Origin: Voacanga thouarsii
Lineage: Eukaryota > Streptophyta > Magnoliopsida > Gentianales > Apocynaceae
DNA: 64,000 bases
Assembly (NCBI GenBank): GCA_026120185.1
Contig: JANUWF010001277.1
Coordinates: 1 to 64,000 of the forward strand
Reading direction: 5' to 3'
In this document: one piece after another, positions 1-12,152 of the stretch
How positions within the stretch are numbered: position 1 is the stretch's first letter
How the letters are laid out: every line of letters begins with the position of its first letter
Position numbers and translations under genes: made by a program
The notes under the pieces: model-generated
Database searches by the model: none
The model's input: the letters and a program-made list of their open reading frames with translations, nothing else
What the model was told of the DNA's origin: nothing

Positions 1-1330
1 GAGATATCTATGGGTTGGATCCTAGGGTATAAGATTCATTACTTGAGAAATAGTGAATTTTACTTTATTGGAAATCTTGTTAATGCTTGAAATTAATATC
101 AATTGATTAAGTGATGTTCATTATTTGAGTATTCTTGGAGGAATTATTGTTTAATTACATAGCTAATCACCTTTCCTCACTTAAATCTTCCATGTGATCT
201 TCTATTCTTTGTCTTGAGAATTGGGCCAATATATTCGTGTGTACTTTCTTGTCTTTAACATTAAGTAGCTAGTCATTTCACTTTTTGTATTCGATTGGTG
301 GAAAAATACAATTCAAGTAGAAGTAGAAGTAATTGATCCTATTCTTGAGGGTCTTCGATATATACCAACTACACATTATACTATATGATGGGTGTACTTA
401 CCGTAAATGTGTATGTATGTGAGTTAAATTGGTATTTTATTTTAAAACCTGGTTGAACATTGGATCTATCTTATATACATGGCACAAACCTCTCACACAC
501 AAATAGACATCTCCCAAATAACCCAATAAATAACTTCAAAACTATAAAAACTACTACACAATAAGGTTTTGAAAAACTTAACAAAAAAATATCCAATCAA
601 ACTACAACATTCTACCCAAAAAAAAAAAAAAAATGCCAACTATAAAAGTCAATTACTTTTTAATTTATTCACAACTACTACAATCAAATTTTTGACCTCT
701 ACAATATAATACAACAACAGCAAAAAATACCTACACAATGCTAAAAGAGAAGCTCCACAATAATAATAATGTCGTGACAAAATATCCAACATCAACAAAT
801 TCTCAAAATATCCAACACAATTACAACAATAAGGAATCGAATCCTATTATAAAATAAAAAACCACAACTATTATACAAGAAGATCTCCTCAATCAATAGT
901 CAATTGCAACAATATTTTCATCCTAAAAATACAAATACAACAACAAATAAAAATTCCCTAACAACAACAATAATAATATACAACAACAAGGCTAATTACA
1001 ATAGCAAAAGTTAAATCAATAGAATCTAATACATATATAATTACCCAAAATAGCATATAACAATATTAAAAATAATAAAACAACAAAATACAAATGATGG
1101 TTAGTATATGCACATATATATAAAAATAACTACTTACATAAAACCGTTAGTGATATTCACAAATATGTGTATGGCTTAATCAACAAGACTCAAGATTTTC
1201 ATGATATTGCCAATTTTCCTTGCAACAGTGCTAAAAACATGATATATGTTTTTCATGCATTGGAAATAGTATAGTAAAAGCAACAAATAATCAAATTTTA
1301 ATTTAAAATGGAAACATTAAAACCACACAA
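1..1330. other. AT-rich noncoding DNA, no gene seen
   Basis: No reading frame of note is present. About 480-1330 is very rich in A and CAA/AATAA runs on the plus strand and includes an A-tract near 614-632. The stretch 330-460 resembles the leader or LTR edge of a noncoding LTR element, but no partner copy is visible in the window to prove it. Confidence 0.5.
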
Positions 1331-2251
1331 TAGGCCAAGTATACTCATCGCATAATATAGAGAATAGCAAGTATCAAATCCATGGGAACTTAGCAATTAC
1401 CACTACTTTGCTCTAATCTCATTGTCAAGCCAAAATAAATAAAGAGATAAAGTAAATAAAACTAACTAAACTAAATTACAAAATTGAGAGTATATCGGAC
1501 CCACAAGAGAAAAGTCACAGGGATCATCAAGGAGTGACAATACAGGAAAGGCTATGTAAAAGAAGAAATCCCAGCAAAATATGTCAAGTAAAGAGTTTAC
1601 TACTACATGTATCAAACCCTAACCTGAGTATCGGTATGAGTTTTCAAGAATAAATTTCACTCATTACCCAAAAGACCTAGAAGCCCCAATATCCCTATCT
1701 CTAGGTAATATTGAAAACTGATTGACTACCTAGTTCTAATCCTTTAACCTCTCTTTCGAGCTAATCAAAGAAAAACAAACATTATACTCATTAATTTGGT
1801 GTCCAACTCCTTACCCAATCTCTCGAATTCGTTAAGAGTAAATAATCAAATTAAGAATCAATCAAGCCCAAATAATCAATCCAACATAATAATGTCCAAG
1901 TAATCATATATAAGAGATTGAAATTCAATAAATCATAATAATAACTCAATACAAGAACATATATTAGGTTCATCTCTCAAATGCAACTAAATCATATAAA
2001 TTTCAACATTGTTGAAGTGTAATACAAAGAAAAAGAGAGAACATCACTCATAGATAAGATCTTAATATTCTCCTTCCTTGGATTTTCTTGAACAACCCCT
2101 TTTTCTTCTCTTTGCTTCTCCAAGATCCTCCATTTCTTAGTGTTTCATTATGCTCTCTAAGGGATCTCTTGGTTGCTAACCAAACAATGATGATTATTTA
2201 GGGTTTATAATGGGGTATTTAAAATGAAAAATGAAGAAAACTAAAAACAAA
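1331..2251 (-). other. noncoding DNA, possible old LTR relic
   Basis: There is no coding potential. On the minus strand the segment ends in a TATA-like stretch (around 2205-2225) followed by pyrimidine/purine-rich leader-like sequence, the layout of an LTR promoter and leader. No second copy, PBS or TSD was found, so the LTR reading is a guess. Confidence 0.25.
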
Positions 2252-4306
2252 TGTTGTATAGTGTGAATCTGTGCATTTCTGGGACTTGTGGGTGTAGCTT
2301 TGAAAAAAAAAAAAGGAGCCGAGCATGTATGAAACAAAACTAGAAAAATTGACACTGCATAACAGCGGAAGGCAAAAAAATAATACCTCTTCATGTCATT
2401 GTTTGTTTTGGCAGAGAAGAAGATGATGGAATAATACTGACGACTTCTTCACTTGTTAAAACTTCTGGTTGAAAACTAACAATCCGCCTACTCCTCCAGG
2501 GCATGAACGCAAAGCACTTTGCTTCTCATAATATTCCACCAGCTAATTTATGTTAGTGAAACAACTTAGTCGAGAAAAGGCTCTTCTTGATCCTTTGCTA
2601 TTGATTAGCAAAATCAAGAAGTCATAAGAAAAAACTAAAAGAGAGAGAAGAGAAAACGGGGGGAAAAAAAGAAGCTTCTGGGTTTTTTTTCCTCTTCGTG
2701 TGTCTTCTGTATCACTTAACCAAAACGCATGACCTTACCTTAATCCGAATAACCAGAACCCCAGTGTTTTAATATTTGGAAGCATTTGAAGGCTATCAAC
2801 AGAAGAGATTTGGCATACCCTAAACTCTTCTGTTTCGTGAATTAAAAAAAAAAAAAAAACCCTTTAGTCTAGGCTATTGTGCCTAAAGTAATTTATTATT
2901 TTTCTTGGACCCAATGAGCCCAAAACAATAACCATTAATTATTTATTTTTTGGGCTTATTAAAATAACCCAATAAATAATTAATTAGCCCAAATGAACTA
3001 CAATAATTATTTAAGCCTTTTATTAACTTGTTTAGGCTAAGGTTAATTTTCTAACTATTCAATTTGGGCTTAGGGCTTGAATAATTAATTAACCAATTAA
3101 ACTAGATGATAAATTTAATTTTTCTCGTATCTTTATTTTATTCTAGCCCAAAATAAATTAGGCTTCCTGAATAAAATAAAATCCTTTTTTATTGAGACCA
3201 TTTCCTCAACCTAAAATTAATTAGGACTTAGGAGATATTTCGAGGACCAAAGAGACATTTCGCCTTGGCTATTAAAATAACCAAAATACTCTTGATATAT
3301 AAATAGTTATATTTTACATTTTAAATATTTTCTAATATCGCCATAACGATATATTGACCCCAAAGACAATGCTGTGTTAGCTATATCTTCGACCCACTGG
3401 TGAAATGACTAATGTACCCCTATGCACACCGCTATGCATTTAGAGAGGAAAAAGTGTACTAACACCTCTCTAAAAGACATCTACCATCCTTCGACTTCTA
3501 GTCCAATGATCGACAACTTCTTGGAATATTTTCACTTTCCAAGGGAACTATCCTAAAGCAAATATCCAAGTCACGTTTCCCATGGCCTTGGATAATTAGA
3601 TCATTCAAACAACCACAAGGGGCGATATAGTGTAGCACTATCTTGTACAAGTCTGTCTTGATTAACTAGTTACATATACCTAACATACAAGTATATTGGT
3701 CTTTTTAAAGATCCTCAACTATAGTATATTAAAGCATACGCTTCCAGTTGATTAACTAGTTACATATACCCAACATACAAGTATATTAGTCATTTTAAAG
3801 ATCCTCAACTATAGTATATCAATGCATACGCTTCCTGTTTTGTCAGACCATCAACTCATACTCAAGCTGTAGAGTACAAGTCCACGTTGTACCAGTAGTA
3901 GTCTAAGTTTTTATCACATAGTACTTTTAGAAACTATTACTACAGGTCCTGTTCTACGTATTCCAAATATTCTTGTATTATGAGATGAGAATACTACTCA
4001 TTAGCTAAAGGTAAGCTATTCCCTATTTAGAACACATAACTCAATAACCTTACTATGATAAGATCCCCACTCATATCATTCGGTTAAGAATACTAGTTTA
4101 TATGTTAAGTATCTTACGGTCTATACCTTACTATAAAAGACCTCCATTCACATAAACCATTTACTTAAACACAATGGGTCTTTTCCAATAAAAATTGTGC
4201 ATAAATATAAAAAAGATTTCAGAAATAATTTTTGAGAAAAATAATTTTATTAATACAAGTCAAAATTACATTAGAAACCTAATATAAGAAGGTATACATC
4301 CCAACA
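2252..4306 (-). repeat. diverged solo copia LTR
   Basis: The right edge ends CCCAACA and the left edge starts TGTTG, giving the inverted termini of a copia LTR on the minus strand. The body is recognisably homologous, in order, to the LTRs of copia E (49261-50812 and 56502-58506): the block around 2460-2640 (GGTTGAAA..., the ATTCCAC stretch, the CCTTTGCTATTGATTAG stretch), the 2810-3400 AATTAATTA-rich block, and the 3410-4160 block. Length is 2055 bp, close to the 2005-bp LTR of E. No polypurine tract or PBS adjoins it and the flanking pentamers (ACAAA / ATGGG) do not match. It is therefore an old solo LTR or one side of a rearranged element. The left boundary is the less certain one. Confidence 0.65.
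3658..3836. repeat. 90-bp tandem duplication inside the solo copia LTR
   Basis: Two adjacent copies of a 90-bp unit (3658-3747 and 3748-3836) differ at only a few positions. The LTRs of copia E have a single copy of the corresponding stretch, so this is a duplication private to this LTR. Confidence 0.85.
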
Positions 4307-6000
4307 ATGGGCAGCCTAGAGAAGTGGAACTTCCTTAGGCCACTTGGTTTCTGGACTAGTAACATGATCCTTGGAAGGGTCTCTTCTTACTACTTAGGTG
4401 GAACTCTTGGTGCAGAAAGTCAATAATAGGGGTTAAAAATACCATTATTTTCCTAATTATTTGAGGGTGTTTTAAGATATATTTGTTGTAATAACTAGGC
4501 ATATTCTTTCCTATTTGATATTTTGCTTGTAAAAGGTGTTTTTGATAAATATGTGCTGATTTAAATTAAAATCAAGCAGAAAATGCACAAAATTAGAATG
4601 TACATGGTGCCAGGCATACCCAATGGACCAAGCACTAGGTCCATTCTGCTCCAGCAGAAGAAATTGAGCCAATAATAGGGGAATTCCAAAACAGACCTGG
4701 CACCAGGTCTAGAAAGTGCACCAGGCACCGGGCCTAGTCTGTCTGTCAAGGAAAAATGGCCAAAAACAGAGCAAAAATAGTGAAAGAACAGAGTGCACCT
4801 AGTGCCCGATAGGTTGAAGGTACCTAGCCCCAGGTATGCCCTGGAGGCAAAATTTCTATACGTGAAATTATGGCTTATCTAATGATTTTGGTATTTTCCT
4901 ACTCCTATTTGGCCAAGACTTCCTCAACTACAAAATTGGCATCTAAAAGGCCTATAAAAGCACAAGAGAGCATAAGGGTTCGAGATATACTACATAGAAA
5001 GGTGAATTAAAGGGGTAGAAATTTTGATTCTCTTATTTAAGGAGTAGTTCACCTAAATCATGGAGGATTGTTCAAGGGATTCTTCAATGAAGAAGAAAGA
5101 AGCTTGTCTATGAATGCTTTCTTTTCTCTTTATCTTCTTTTTTTTGTTAGCAATGATGTATTCAATGCTTTTATTGTAATTTAACATTATTTTAGGATTC
5201 ATGATTTTGTGTTAATTTAGTTATTTGATCAATTCTTTGTCATCTTTTGTATTTGATTACTTGATTTCATTGGTTATTGATACGAGTTTTTTGAATTGAC
5301 TTCAACATAACGATGTTAGAAGTTTCATTGCATTGATTTCATATTTGTTAAATCTTGATAAATTTGAATAATGAAGTTAGGATTTTAGAACTAAGTGATC
5401 AAATGTTAAGTTAATTTCACCTTGACATAGGGTTATTAGCTAATTTAATGTTTTTAAGGAACTAAAATTCATGCATATTTTGGTTATGATGGCTTGACTG
5501 ACAAATCTACTAATTGAATCAAAATACGAATGATGGCCTTAATGCATGTTTTGATTATGTTAGCTTGGTTGACAAATCTATTAAAATGAATCAAAATATA
5601 GGATTCATGGATTGACAAATGAAGTGGAATTTACCTAAGTAAATTCATGACCAGATAAATGATTGAATTTTACTTTGCGTTCCTTTATGATGCTAAGGTA
5701 ATAGTTAATAAGAGAATTGCTAATTGGTTCATTGTCATACTTTCTAGGATAATTGTCTAAATTGCATAAATTTACACCATTGAATTGTATATATTTCTTT
5801 ATTTTTCTTTTTATTATTTTCCCACTTTATTTTGGTCGGTTAAACAATGAATAAAAAATGATTAGTGTGTATTTATTTCTTTGAGGATTGATATTTGTTA
5901 ATTTCCTATACTATGCTTTTGATGAGTATACTTGCTTATATGTGTATTTTGGGATTAATGTTTTAATTAAAACATAACTAAGGGATGGATTTCAAATTGA
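4307..6000. other. noncoding, LTR-like AT-rich DNA
   Basis: No coding sequence is recognised. The plus strand runs through a GC-richer block (4600-4860), then a leader-like stretch (about 4930-5100) and a T-rich region typical of large noncoding LTR elements. A 71-bp imperfect tandem repeat lies at 5471-5541 and 5542-5612. No terminal pair, PBS or TSD was found. Confidence 0.4.
4622..4710. repeat. two short perfect hairpins
   Basis: 4622-4629 pairs perfectly with 4638-4645 (AATGGACC/GGTCCATT, 8-nt loop). 4693-4700 pairs perfectly with 4703-4710 (AGACCTGG/CCAGGTCT, 2-nt loop). They sit in the GC-richer part of an otherwise AT-rich noncoding stretch. Confidence 0.7.
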
Positions 6001-6995
6001 TGATTTTATATACCCGAATTTAGCATCGATCAAACAACAAGAACAAGAACAAACAAAACCAAACAAGAGAAGAGTAGAGGAAGATAGAACAAAAGAGCAT
6101 AAAATGGAACTATAATTTAACACCTTTAGTCACAAATAAAAAACCCTAGTGGAACCTAACCACTAGAACGCCAAATATATTAACAAGGATCTACCACATG
6201 ACGTCCAAATACCCAAGGCTTCACAAGAAACCAAGAACGAGAGGGATAGGAAGTGTAGGCACCCGACAAATTAAACAATAAGAACTAAAGATGAACTAAA
6301 TAAACTAAGACCTAAGTTGAGTTGATTCATTGAATTATCCAAAGGGTTTTAGAGACCAAGGTAGGACTAATCCCTTGATTGGTCTTGGATAAATGAAGAA
6401 CATGGAGCAATCTCCTTAGCTATAACCTCTAGAGAGAAAATAGTGTTTACATTCATTCAAAGTTGTCCAAAAGGTATTAAAAAGTCTATATTTAAATAAC
6501 CCTTCGAAAAGTCCAAAGTGTTTACATTCATACAAGTGTTAGGGTTTAAAAAGATGCAATTAGGCTACAATTCCGTCAAAAATTAAATAGGTCAGGTAGT
6601 CCTTCGACTTGGGCCAGTGTCGGTTATGAGGAACCAACCGACGCTGGTTTAATTATGCTGGCCGAGGTTCGTTCATCAATAAGAATACTGGTGTCGATTA
6701 GTCCCTGCCCTGTCTACCCAATTTTTTTAGTCTCCAAAGCTTCCCTTCTTGGTCTCCATCGCTCCCTTCTTGAGTGGCTATGCGAATGATCATCCAATTA
6801 CATTTTCAGCGAGTCTTCTAAGGCCATCCATGATCCATTCCATGTCAAGTGAGTTTCCATATAAACTTGGAGGTTAGCGTAAAATTACTTGGCCCGTACT
6901 CTGGTCAATGGCCCTAGTGATGGCCCTTGTGCTTTGACTTGAGCATTCTCTCCCTTTTGTTATAATTGTGCCTTCTCACTTGGGTGATTCCTATC
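6001..6995 (-). repeat. 3' LTR of gypsy A1
   Basis: The right edge ends GATTCCTATCA and is followed at once by a polypurine tract (6996-7009, minus strand), the same layout as the A2 LTR at 15015. The left edge (TGATTTTATA) is placed by length and by the TG rule, within about 5 bp. The partner LTR is outside the window. It contains a 12-bp hairpin at 6614-6647. Confidence 0.6.
6614..6647 (-). repeat. hairpin in A1 LTR
   Basis: 6614-6625 pairs with 6636-6647 at 11 of 12 positions around a 10-nt loop. A hairpin with a different stem sequence occurs at a comparable place in the A2 LTR (14567-14589). Confidence 0.7.
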
Positions 6996-8474
6996 ATTTT
7001 CCCTTCTTAAAGTTGATTCATCCTCGAATCATAACCTGCATCATAAGAAGAAAGGTCACTTACATTAAAAGTGATACTTACATTATACTCACCCAAAAGG
7101 TCTATCTTGTATGTGTTGTCGCCATATTTCTCAAATACTTAGAATTGTCCACCTCCTCGAGGATTAAGCTTTGTCTTTCTAAGCATGAGGAACCTTTCTT
7201 TGCGCAAGTGCACTAGTACCTAGTCACTCGGTTCGAAGACCATTTTCCTCCTTCCCTTGTTTCGTTTGAAAGTGATATCCTCATTGTGCTTCTCTATGAT
7301 GACCTTGTCCTTCTCATGTAATGATTTAACCATTTTTGCCTTTTGCTTGCCATCAAGAATTAAACTCTCATTTGTAGGCAAATGAGTCAAGTCTAGAGAG
7401 GTTAGTGGATTAAAACCACAGAGAATTTGAAATGGAGAACAATAAGTAGTAGAATGAATAGTATGATTATAGGCAAACTCTATATGGGCTATACACTTCT
7501 CCTAATTCTTTAAATTACTTTTGATGATACCTCTCAAGAGTTTTGAGAGAGTTCTATTCAGCACCTACATTTAGCCATCCATTTGGGGGTGACAAGCTGT
7601 AAAAAAATAAGTTAGTCCTCAGTTTTGCCCATAGAATCCTCCAAAAATGGCTAAGAATTGGCATCTCTATCGAACACAATGTTTTGGGGAATTCCATGCA
7701 ACATTACCACCTCCTTGAAAAATAATCCTACAATATGAGTATCATTATTAGTTTTACTACAAGTAATAAAATGTGCCATAAATATAGAATCTTTTCCTCC
7801 CTTGGACCAAGACAACCCCAATATAAAATCTATGGATATATAAAGCCAAGGTGTACTAGGGGTAGGCAAATATGTGTATAAGTATTGGCAAAGTGATTTG
7901 GATTTTTCCCTCCTGCAAGTAACACAAAGGTCATAATGCCTCTAAACATCTCCTTTCATCTTAGGCCAATAAAAATGTTCTTCGAGAATGCTCAAAGTTT
8001 TGGCTACCCTAAAATGTCCCATCAACCCACCACCATGGGCTTTATTCACTAACAATTCCTTCATGGACCCCTTAGGTATGCACAACTTCCTTTCCCTAAA
8101 CCAGAACCCATCATGGTTGTAAAAATTATCAAGACCCTCTCTCCTACAAGCAAGATAAATTTCACTCAACTTCTCATCTTTTAAATTTAATTCTTGAAGA
8201 AATTCAAAACTAAGTAATTTAGAATCAAGGGAGTTGAGAAGTGAATACTTTCATGACAAGGTATATGTTGCCATATTCTCTCTACATTTCTTACATTTGA
8301 TAACATAGGGAAACGCTCCCATAAATTCCATCCACTTGGCATGCCTTTTGTTGAGTTTTTGTTGTCCCTTTAGATGCTTCAAGGACTCATGATCGGTGTG
8401 GATAACAAACTCCTTAGGCAATAGGTAATGTTGCCAATAGAACAAGGTCCTCACTCGACCATATAATTCTTTGA
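6996..8474 (-). pseudogene. gypsy A1 pol 3' half: RNase H tail and integrase
   Basis: Minus-strand frames give, in order, the RNase H C-terminal half (8251-8474, with [16 protein letters not shown] and HAKWMEFM), the integrase zinc-binding region (7942-8169), the integrase core (7651-7869, FILGLSWSKGGKDSIF and LFFKEVVMLHGIP) and the integrase C-terminal part (about 7000-7510, HIEFAYNHTIHS and onward). In an intact element this catalyses strand degradation and DNA integration. Frames are broken by several stops and shifts, so it is dead. The RNase H begins abruptly at [10 protein letters not shown]: everything upstream, including the first catalytic Asp, is replaced by copia gag in the opposite orientation at 8472-8476. 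Confidence 0.85.
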
Positions 8475-8475
8475 G

Positions 8476-9199
8476 AATGCATGGAAGAAAGCCGATGAGA
8501 TGGCTAAATGCTACATGTTGGCTTTCATGTCTAGTGTACTCCAATCTAAGCATGAGCACATGGTCCCTACGTACGTCATGGATTTATTATTGCATACCAT
8601 GTTTGTCGACAAGAGCCAGCCCGCAAGGCAAGAAGCTGTTACGGCAATCATGAAGACTAGGATGGCTAAGGGGACATCAGTTCGAGAACATCTGCTCAAT
8701 ATGATTACCTACTTCGAGGAGGCCGAGGTCCTAGGCGCATAAATGGATGCTAAGAGCCAAATTGACACAGTTCTTGAAACTCTGCCTGATTTATATTTAG
8801 TTCAAGTTGAACTACAATATGAACAAGTTGGATATAAATCTCACGAAGCTTATAAAAGAGCTCCTGGCGGCAGAGAGGATCATGAAGCCCGTGTTAAAGG
8901 TTTTGGTCTCTCACTCGCTTCTTCTTCCGGAATTAAGGCAAAGCCTAAGAAATTCAAGAAGTGGAAGGTCCGGAATAATACGAGGGCCCAACCCAAAGCA
9001 TCCGGTCAGGCTAAGCTTAATAGAAAGCCCAAAGGCAAATGCTTCAAGTGTGGCAAGAAGGGGCAACGGAAGAAAGATTGTCTTGACTTCTTAGCCAAGT
9101 CTACTTCAAGTATTGCTCTATACCTAGAGTCTATTTTGATGGTTGGATCAACATCCTCCTAGATAATTGATTCTAGAGCCACTGACCATGTCTGTAACT
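8476..9199 (+). pseudogene. copia D gag (partial) and protease start
   Basis: The frame opens inside gag ([17 protein letters not shown]) and continues through 8742, where an in-frame TAA breaks it, then through 8743-9162. The nucleocapsid knuckle at 9040-9081 reads CFKCGKKGQRKKDC: the His of C-x2-C-x4-H-x4-C is Gln. Protease follows as IIDSRATDHV, where the catalytic D-S-G has become D-S-R. Gag would form the particle and bind RNA, and protease would process the polyprotein; both changes argue that this copy is non-functional. The N-terminal part of gag is lost at the joint with A1. Confidence 0.85.
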
Positions 9200-9288
9200 C
9201 TTTGTAGAGGTTTAGAAAGATAAAAAGACTTAACAAGTATGAGTATAGAGTTCAAGTAGGCAATAAAACAAGAATAGGGGCTGAAGCA

Positions 9289-10270
9289 GTGGGAGATCTT
9301 GAGCTTATTTTTTATTGTAATAGGAAGTTAATTTTAAAATATATTTTATATATTTCTTGTTTTAAACAGATTTTGATTTTAGCTTCCAAATTGATGAATC
9401 AAGGATATTCTATTCCTTTCCATTCTGGTGTTTCTATCAGTAGAGATGGTAATTTACTTTGTACGACAAACATGTATGGTAATCTTTTTTATATACATCC
9501 TATTTGAAATCAAGTAAAAAATATTTAAACTGAACATGATAATAAAATGAGAAAAGGCATATCAAACTCATATTTGTGGCATCTAAGATTGGGATATATA
9601 AATCCCAATAAGATTCAAAGGCTAATCCATGATGGGCCTTTAGGTTCCTTAAGATTGAAAGAATGGCCTCAGTATAAATCTTGCCCTAAAGGTAAAATGA
9701 CCAAAAGGTCCTTTACCAAAAAGTCAGATAGAGCCATAAAAATTTTAGCACTAGTTCATACAGATATTTGTGGTCCGATGACTACACCATTTAGAGAAGG
9801 CTACAAATACTTCATCACTTTCACAAATGATCACACTCATTTTGGTTACAATTATCTGATAACGTGCAAGTCTGACCTTTTTAATAAATTTAAGGATTCG
9901 AAGGTTGAGGTAGAGCGTCGAACAGGTAAATTAATTAAAACTTTGAGATTGGATCATGGTGGAGAGTACCTCCTGAATGAGTTTAAAGTTTACTTGGTAC
10001 ATCATGACACAGTATCCCAGTTAACTGTACCTGGGACTCCTCAATAGAACGGAATAGCTGAGAGAAGAAATAGAACTTGGATAGAAATGGTCAGAAGCAT
10101 GATGAGTCATGCATTTCTTCCTATTTCCTTTTGGGGGTATGCTTTAGAAGCATCTGTATATATTTTAAATTTGGTACCTTCCAAATCAGTACCTTGGACA
10201 AACTATGAGATGTGGACTAGACGAAAGCCTAGTCTGAACCATCTCAAGATATAAGGTTGTCCAGTTTATG
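9289..10270 (+). pseudogene. copia D GAG-pre-integrase and integrase
   Basis: The frame at 9547-10047 shows the zinc-binding start (LWHLRLGYINPNKIQRLI), the CPKGKMTKRSF stretch, the first catalytic Asp (LVHTDICGP) and FTNDHTHFGY. After a TAG at 10045-10047 the frame continues with NGIAERRNRTW, which carries the third acidic residue of the D-D-E core, then [22 protein letters not shown]. Integrase would join the element cDNA to host DNA. Stops after TPGTPQ and later inactivate it. The upstream frame 9289-9507 is the protease/pre-integrase linker. Confidence 0.8.
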
Positions 10271-12128
10271 TGCTGATAAAAAGAAGTAAACTGGAACTAA
10301 GATCAGAGTTATGCTACTTCGTTGGGTATCTAAAAGGAATAAGAGGTGGTTATTTCTATCATCCTCAAGAACATAAAGTACTTGTTAGTACTAATGCTAG
10401 ATAGTTAGAGGATGAACAAGTTGCATCTACCATGGGTTCAAGCAGAATAGAGTTAGAAAAGAAGTTGGTCACTGATTCAACTTCAAGAACGTCTAACACC
10501 CCGATCGAGGAACCAAGAGAAATACTACCAAATGTTCCTATACAAACTGAGCCTTGTCATAATAGGAGGATCACAAGAGTTCCAGAAAAGTGGACCGGAG
10601 AGATCTATGATCTAGTCTCTGATCATCAGGAATAAGATCCCGCTAGATACGAGGAGGCCAATATTGATGCTGATGCAGAAAAATGGCATCTAGCCATGAA
10701 TACCGAGACTGAGTCCATATACCTCAATCAGGTCTGGGATCTTGTCACTGCACCTGATGGGATAAAACCCATCGGGTGTAAGTATGTATATAAGAGGAAT
10801 AAAGGTGCCGATGTAAAGGTTGAAACATATAAAGCAAGGTTGGTTGCTAAAGGTTATACTTAGAAAGAAGGAATCGATTATGAGGAAACCTTTTTACCAG
10901 TAGCCTTTCTTAAGACTATTCGAATTCTTTTTGCTATCGCATGTCATTGACTACGAGATATGGTAGATGAATGTCAAGATGGCCTTCGTAAATAGCTATC
11001 ATAGTGAAGATAACTTTATATCCCAGCCAGAAAGTTTTGTTGCTAGAGGTCAAGAACAAATGTTCTGTAAGTTTAAGAAGTCCATCTATGAATTTAAGTA
11101 AGTGTCATGAGCATGTAACATTCATTTTGATGAAACCGTGAAAGCTTATGGTTTTATTCAAAATATGGATGGATCATGTGTGTATAAGAAATCAGAGAGT
11201 GGCAAAGTGATTTTCTTGGTACTTTATATAGATGATATACTACTCATTGGAAATGATGTAAGGATATTGTCATTCGTTAAAGTTTGGCTATCTAGTTAAT
11301 TTACCATGAAAGACATAGCATAAGCTAGCTACATTTTTGGTATTAAGCTTCTTAGAGATAAAAAGCAAAGAATGTTAGGCTTATCCCAGTCTGCTTGCAT
11401 TGACAAGATATTAGTTAAGTACAAAATAGATCAATGTAAATGCGCTACTATACCTTTTAGACGTGGATTATCCTTATATTCCAAGCAGTGTCCTGAGATA
11501 CAAGAAGATAAGCAGAAAATAAATAGTTTTCTTTATGCTTCAGCTATGGGAAGTCTCATGTACGCTATGCTCCGAACTAGGCCGGATATCTTATTTGCGG
11601 TAGGCATGGTTAGTAGATATCTCATCAAATCCCGAGAGAAGCTCACCGGCAAATCGTAAAGCATACTCTCAAATATCTAAAGGAAATGAGAGATTATATA
11701 TTTGTATATCATGCTGATGATTTAATTCTTACCGGTTACACAGACTCAGACTTCCAAGTAGATAAAGATTAATGAAAATCTACTAGTGGATATGTCTTCA
11801 CTTTATTTGGAGAAGTAATTTCATGGAGAAGTATCAAGCAATCTTGCATTGCTGATTTTACCACAAAAACTGAGTACGTTGTTGCTTCAAAAGCTTCTAA
11901 AGATCTTGTGTGGCTCTTGAAGTTCCTCATAGAACTAGAGCAATACTATTCATGGATAGGCCTGTCACCATTTATTATGACAACTCGGAGTAGTGTCAAA
12001 ATAGGAGATTGTGGTCGATCAAATTTCCTCTCGCCAACAATCGCGCGATTCCATTACCAAACCTTTGACAAAAAGGTATTTCGCAAACACTTAGATATCA
12101 TAGGGGTAGGCACTTATGGATTTCCCTA
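10271..12128 (+). pseudogene. copia D reverse transcriptase and RNase H
   Basis: The region starts with a linker (10432-10635). RT begins with EKWHLAMNTE and IGCKYVYKRNKGADVKVETYKARLVAKGYT, and reaches the catalytic box LYIDDILLIGNDV near 11220-11260, which is intact. The thumb and connection follow at 11372-11659 (MLGLSQSACIDKILVKYKID, SLMYAMLRTRPDI). Copia-type RNase H lies at about 11700-12128 (TKTEYVVASKASKDLVWL). Several in-frame stops and small shifts (for example near 10636, 10861 and 11659) break the frame. In a live element this enzyme copies the RNA into DNA and removes the template. Confidence 0.85.
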
Positions 12129-12140
12129 GCCTTTGTAGTG

Positions 12141-12152
12141 CAAGTGGGAGAT
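12141..12152 (+). other. polypurine tract of copia D
   Basis: CAAGTGGGAGAT directly precedes the LTR start TGTTGG at 12153. This is the plus-strand primer site and fixes the element's 3' LTR start and orientation. Confidence 0.85.

Noticed and set aside
2252..4306. Complete copia element at the left side
   Set aside because: No coding sequence, PPT or PBS adjoins the LTR and the flanking pentamers do not match.
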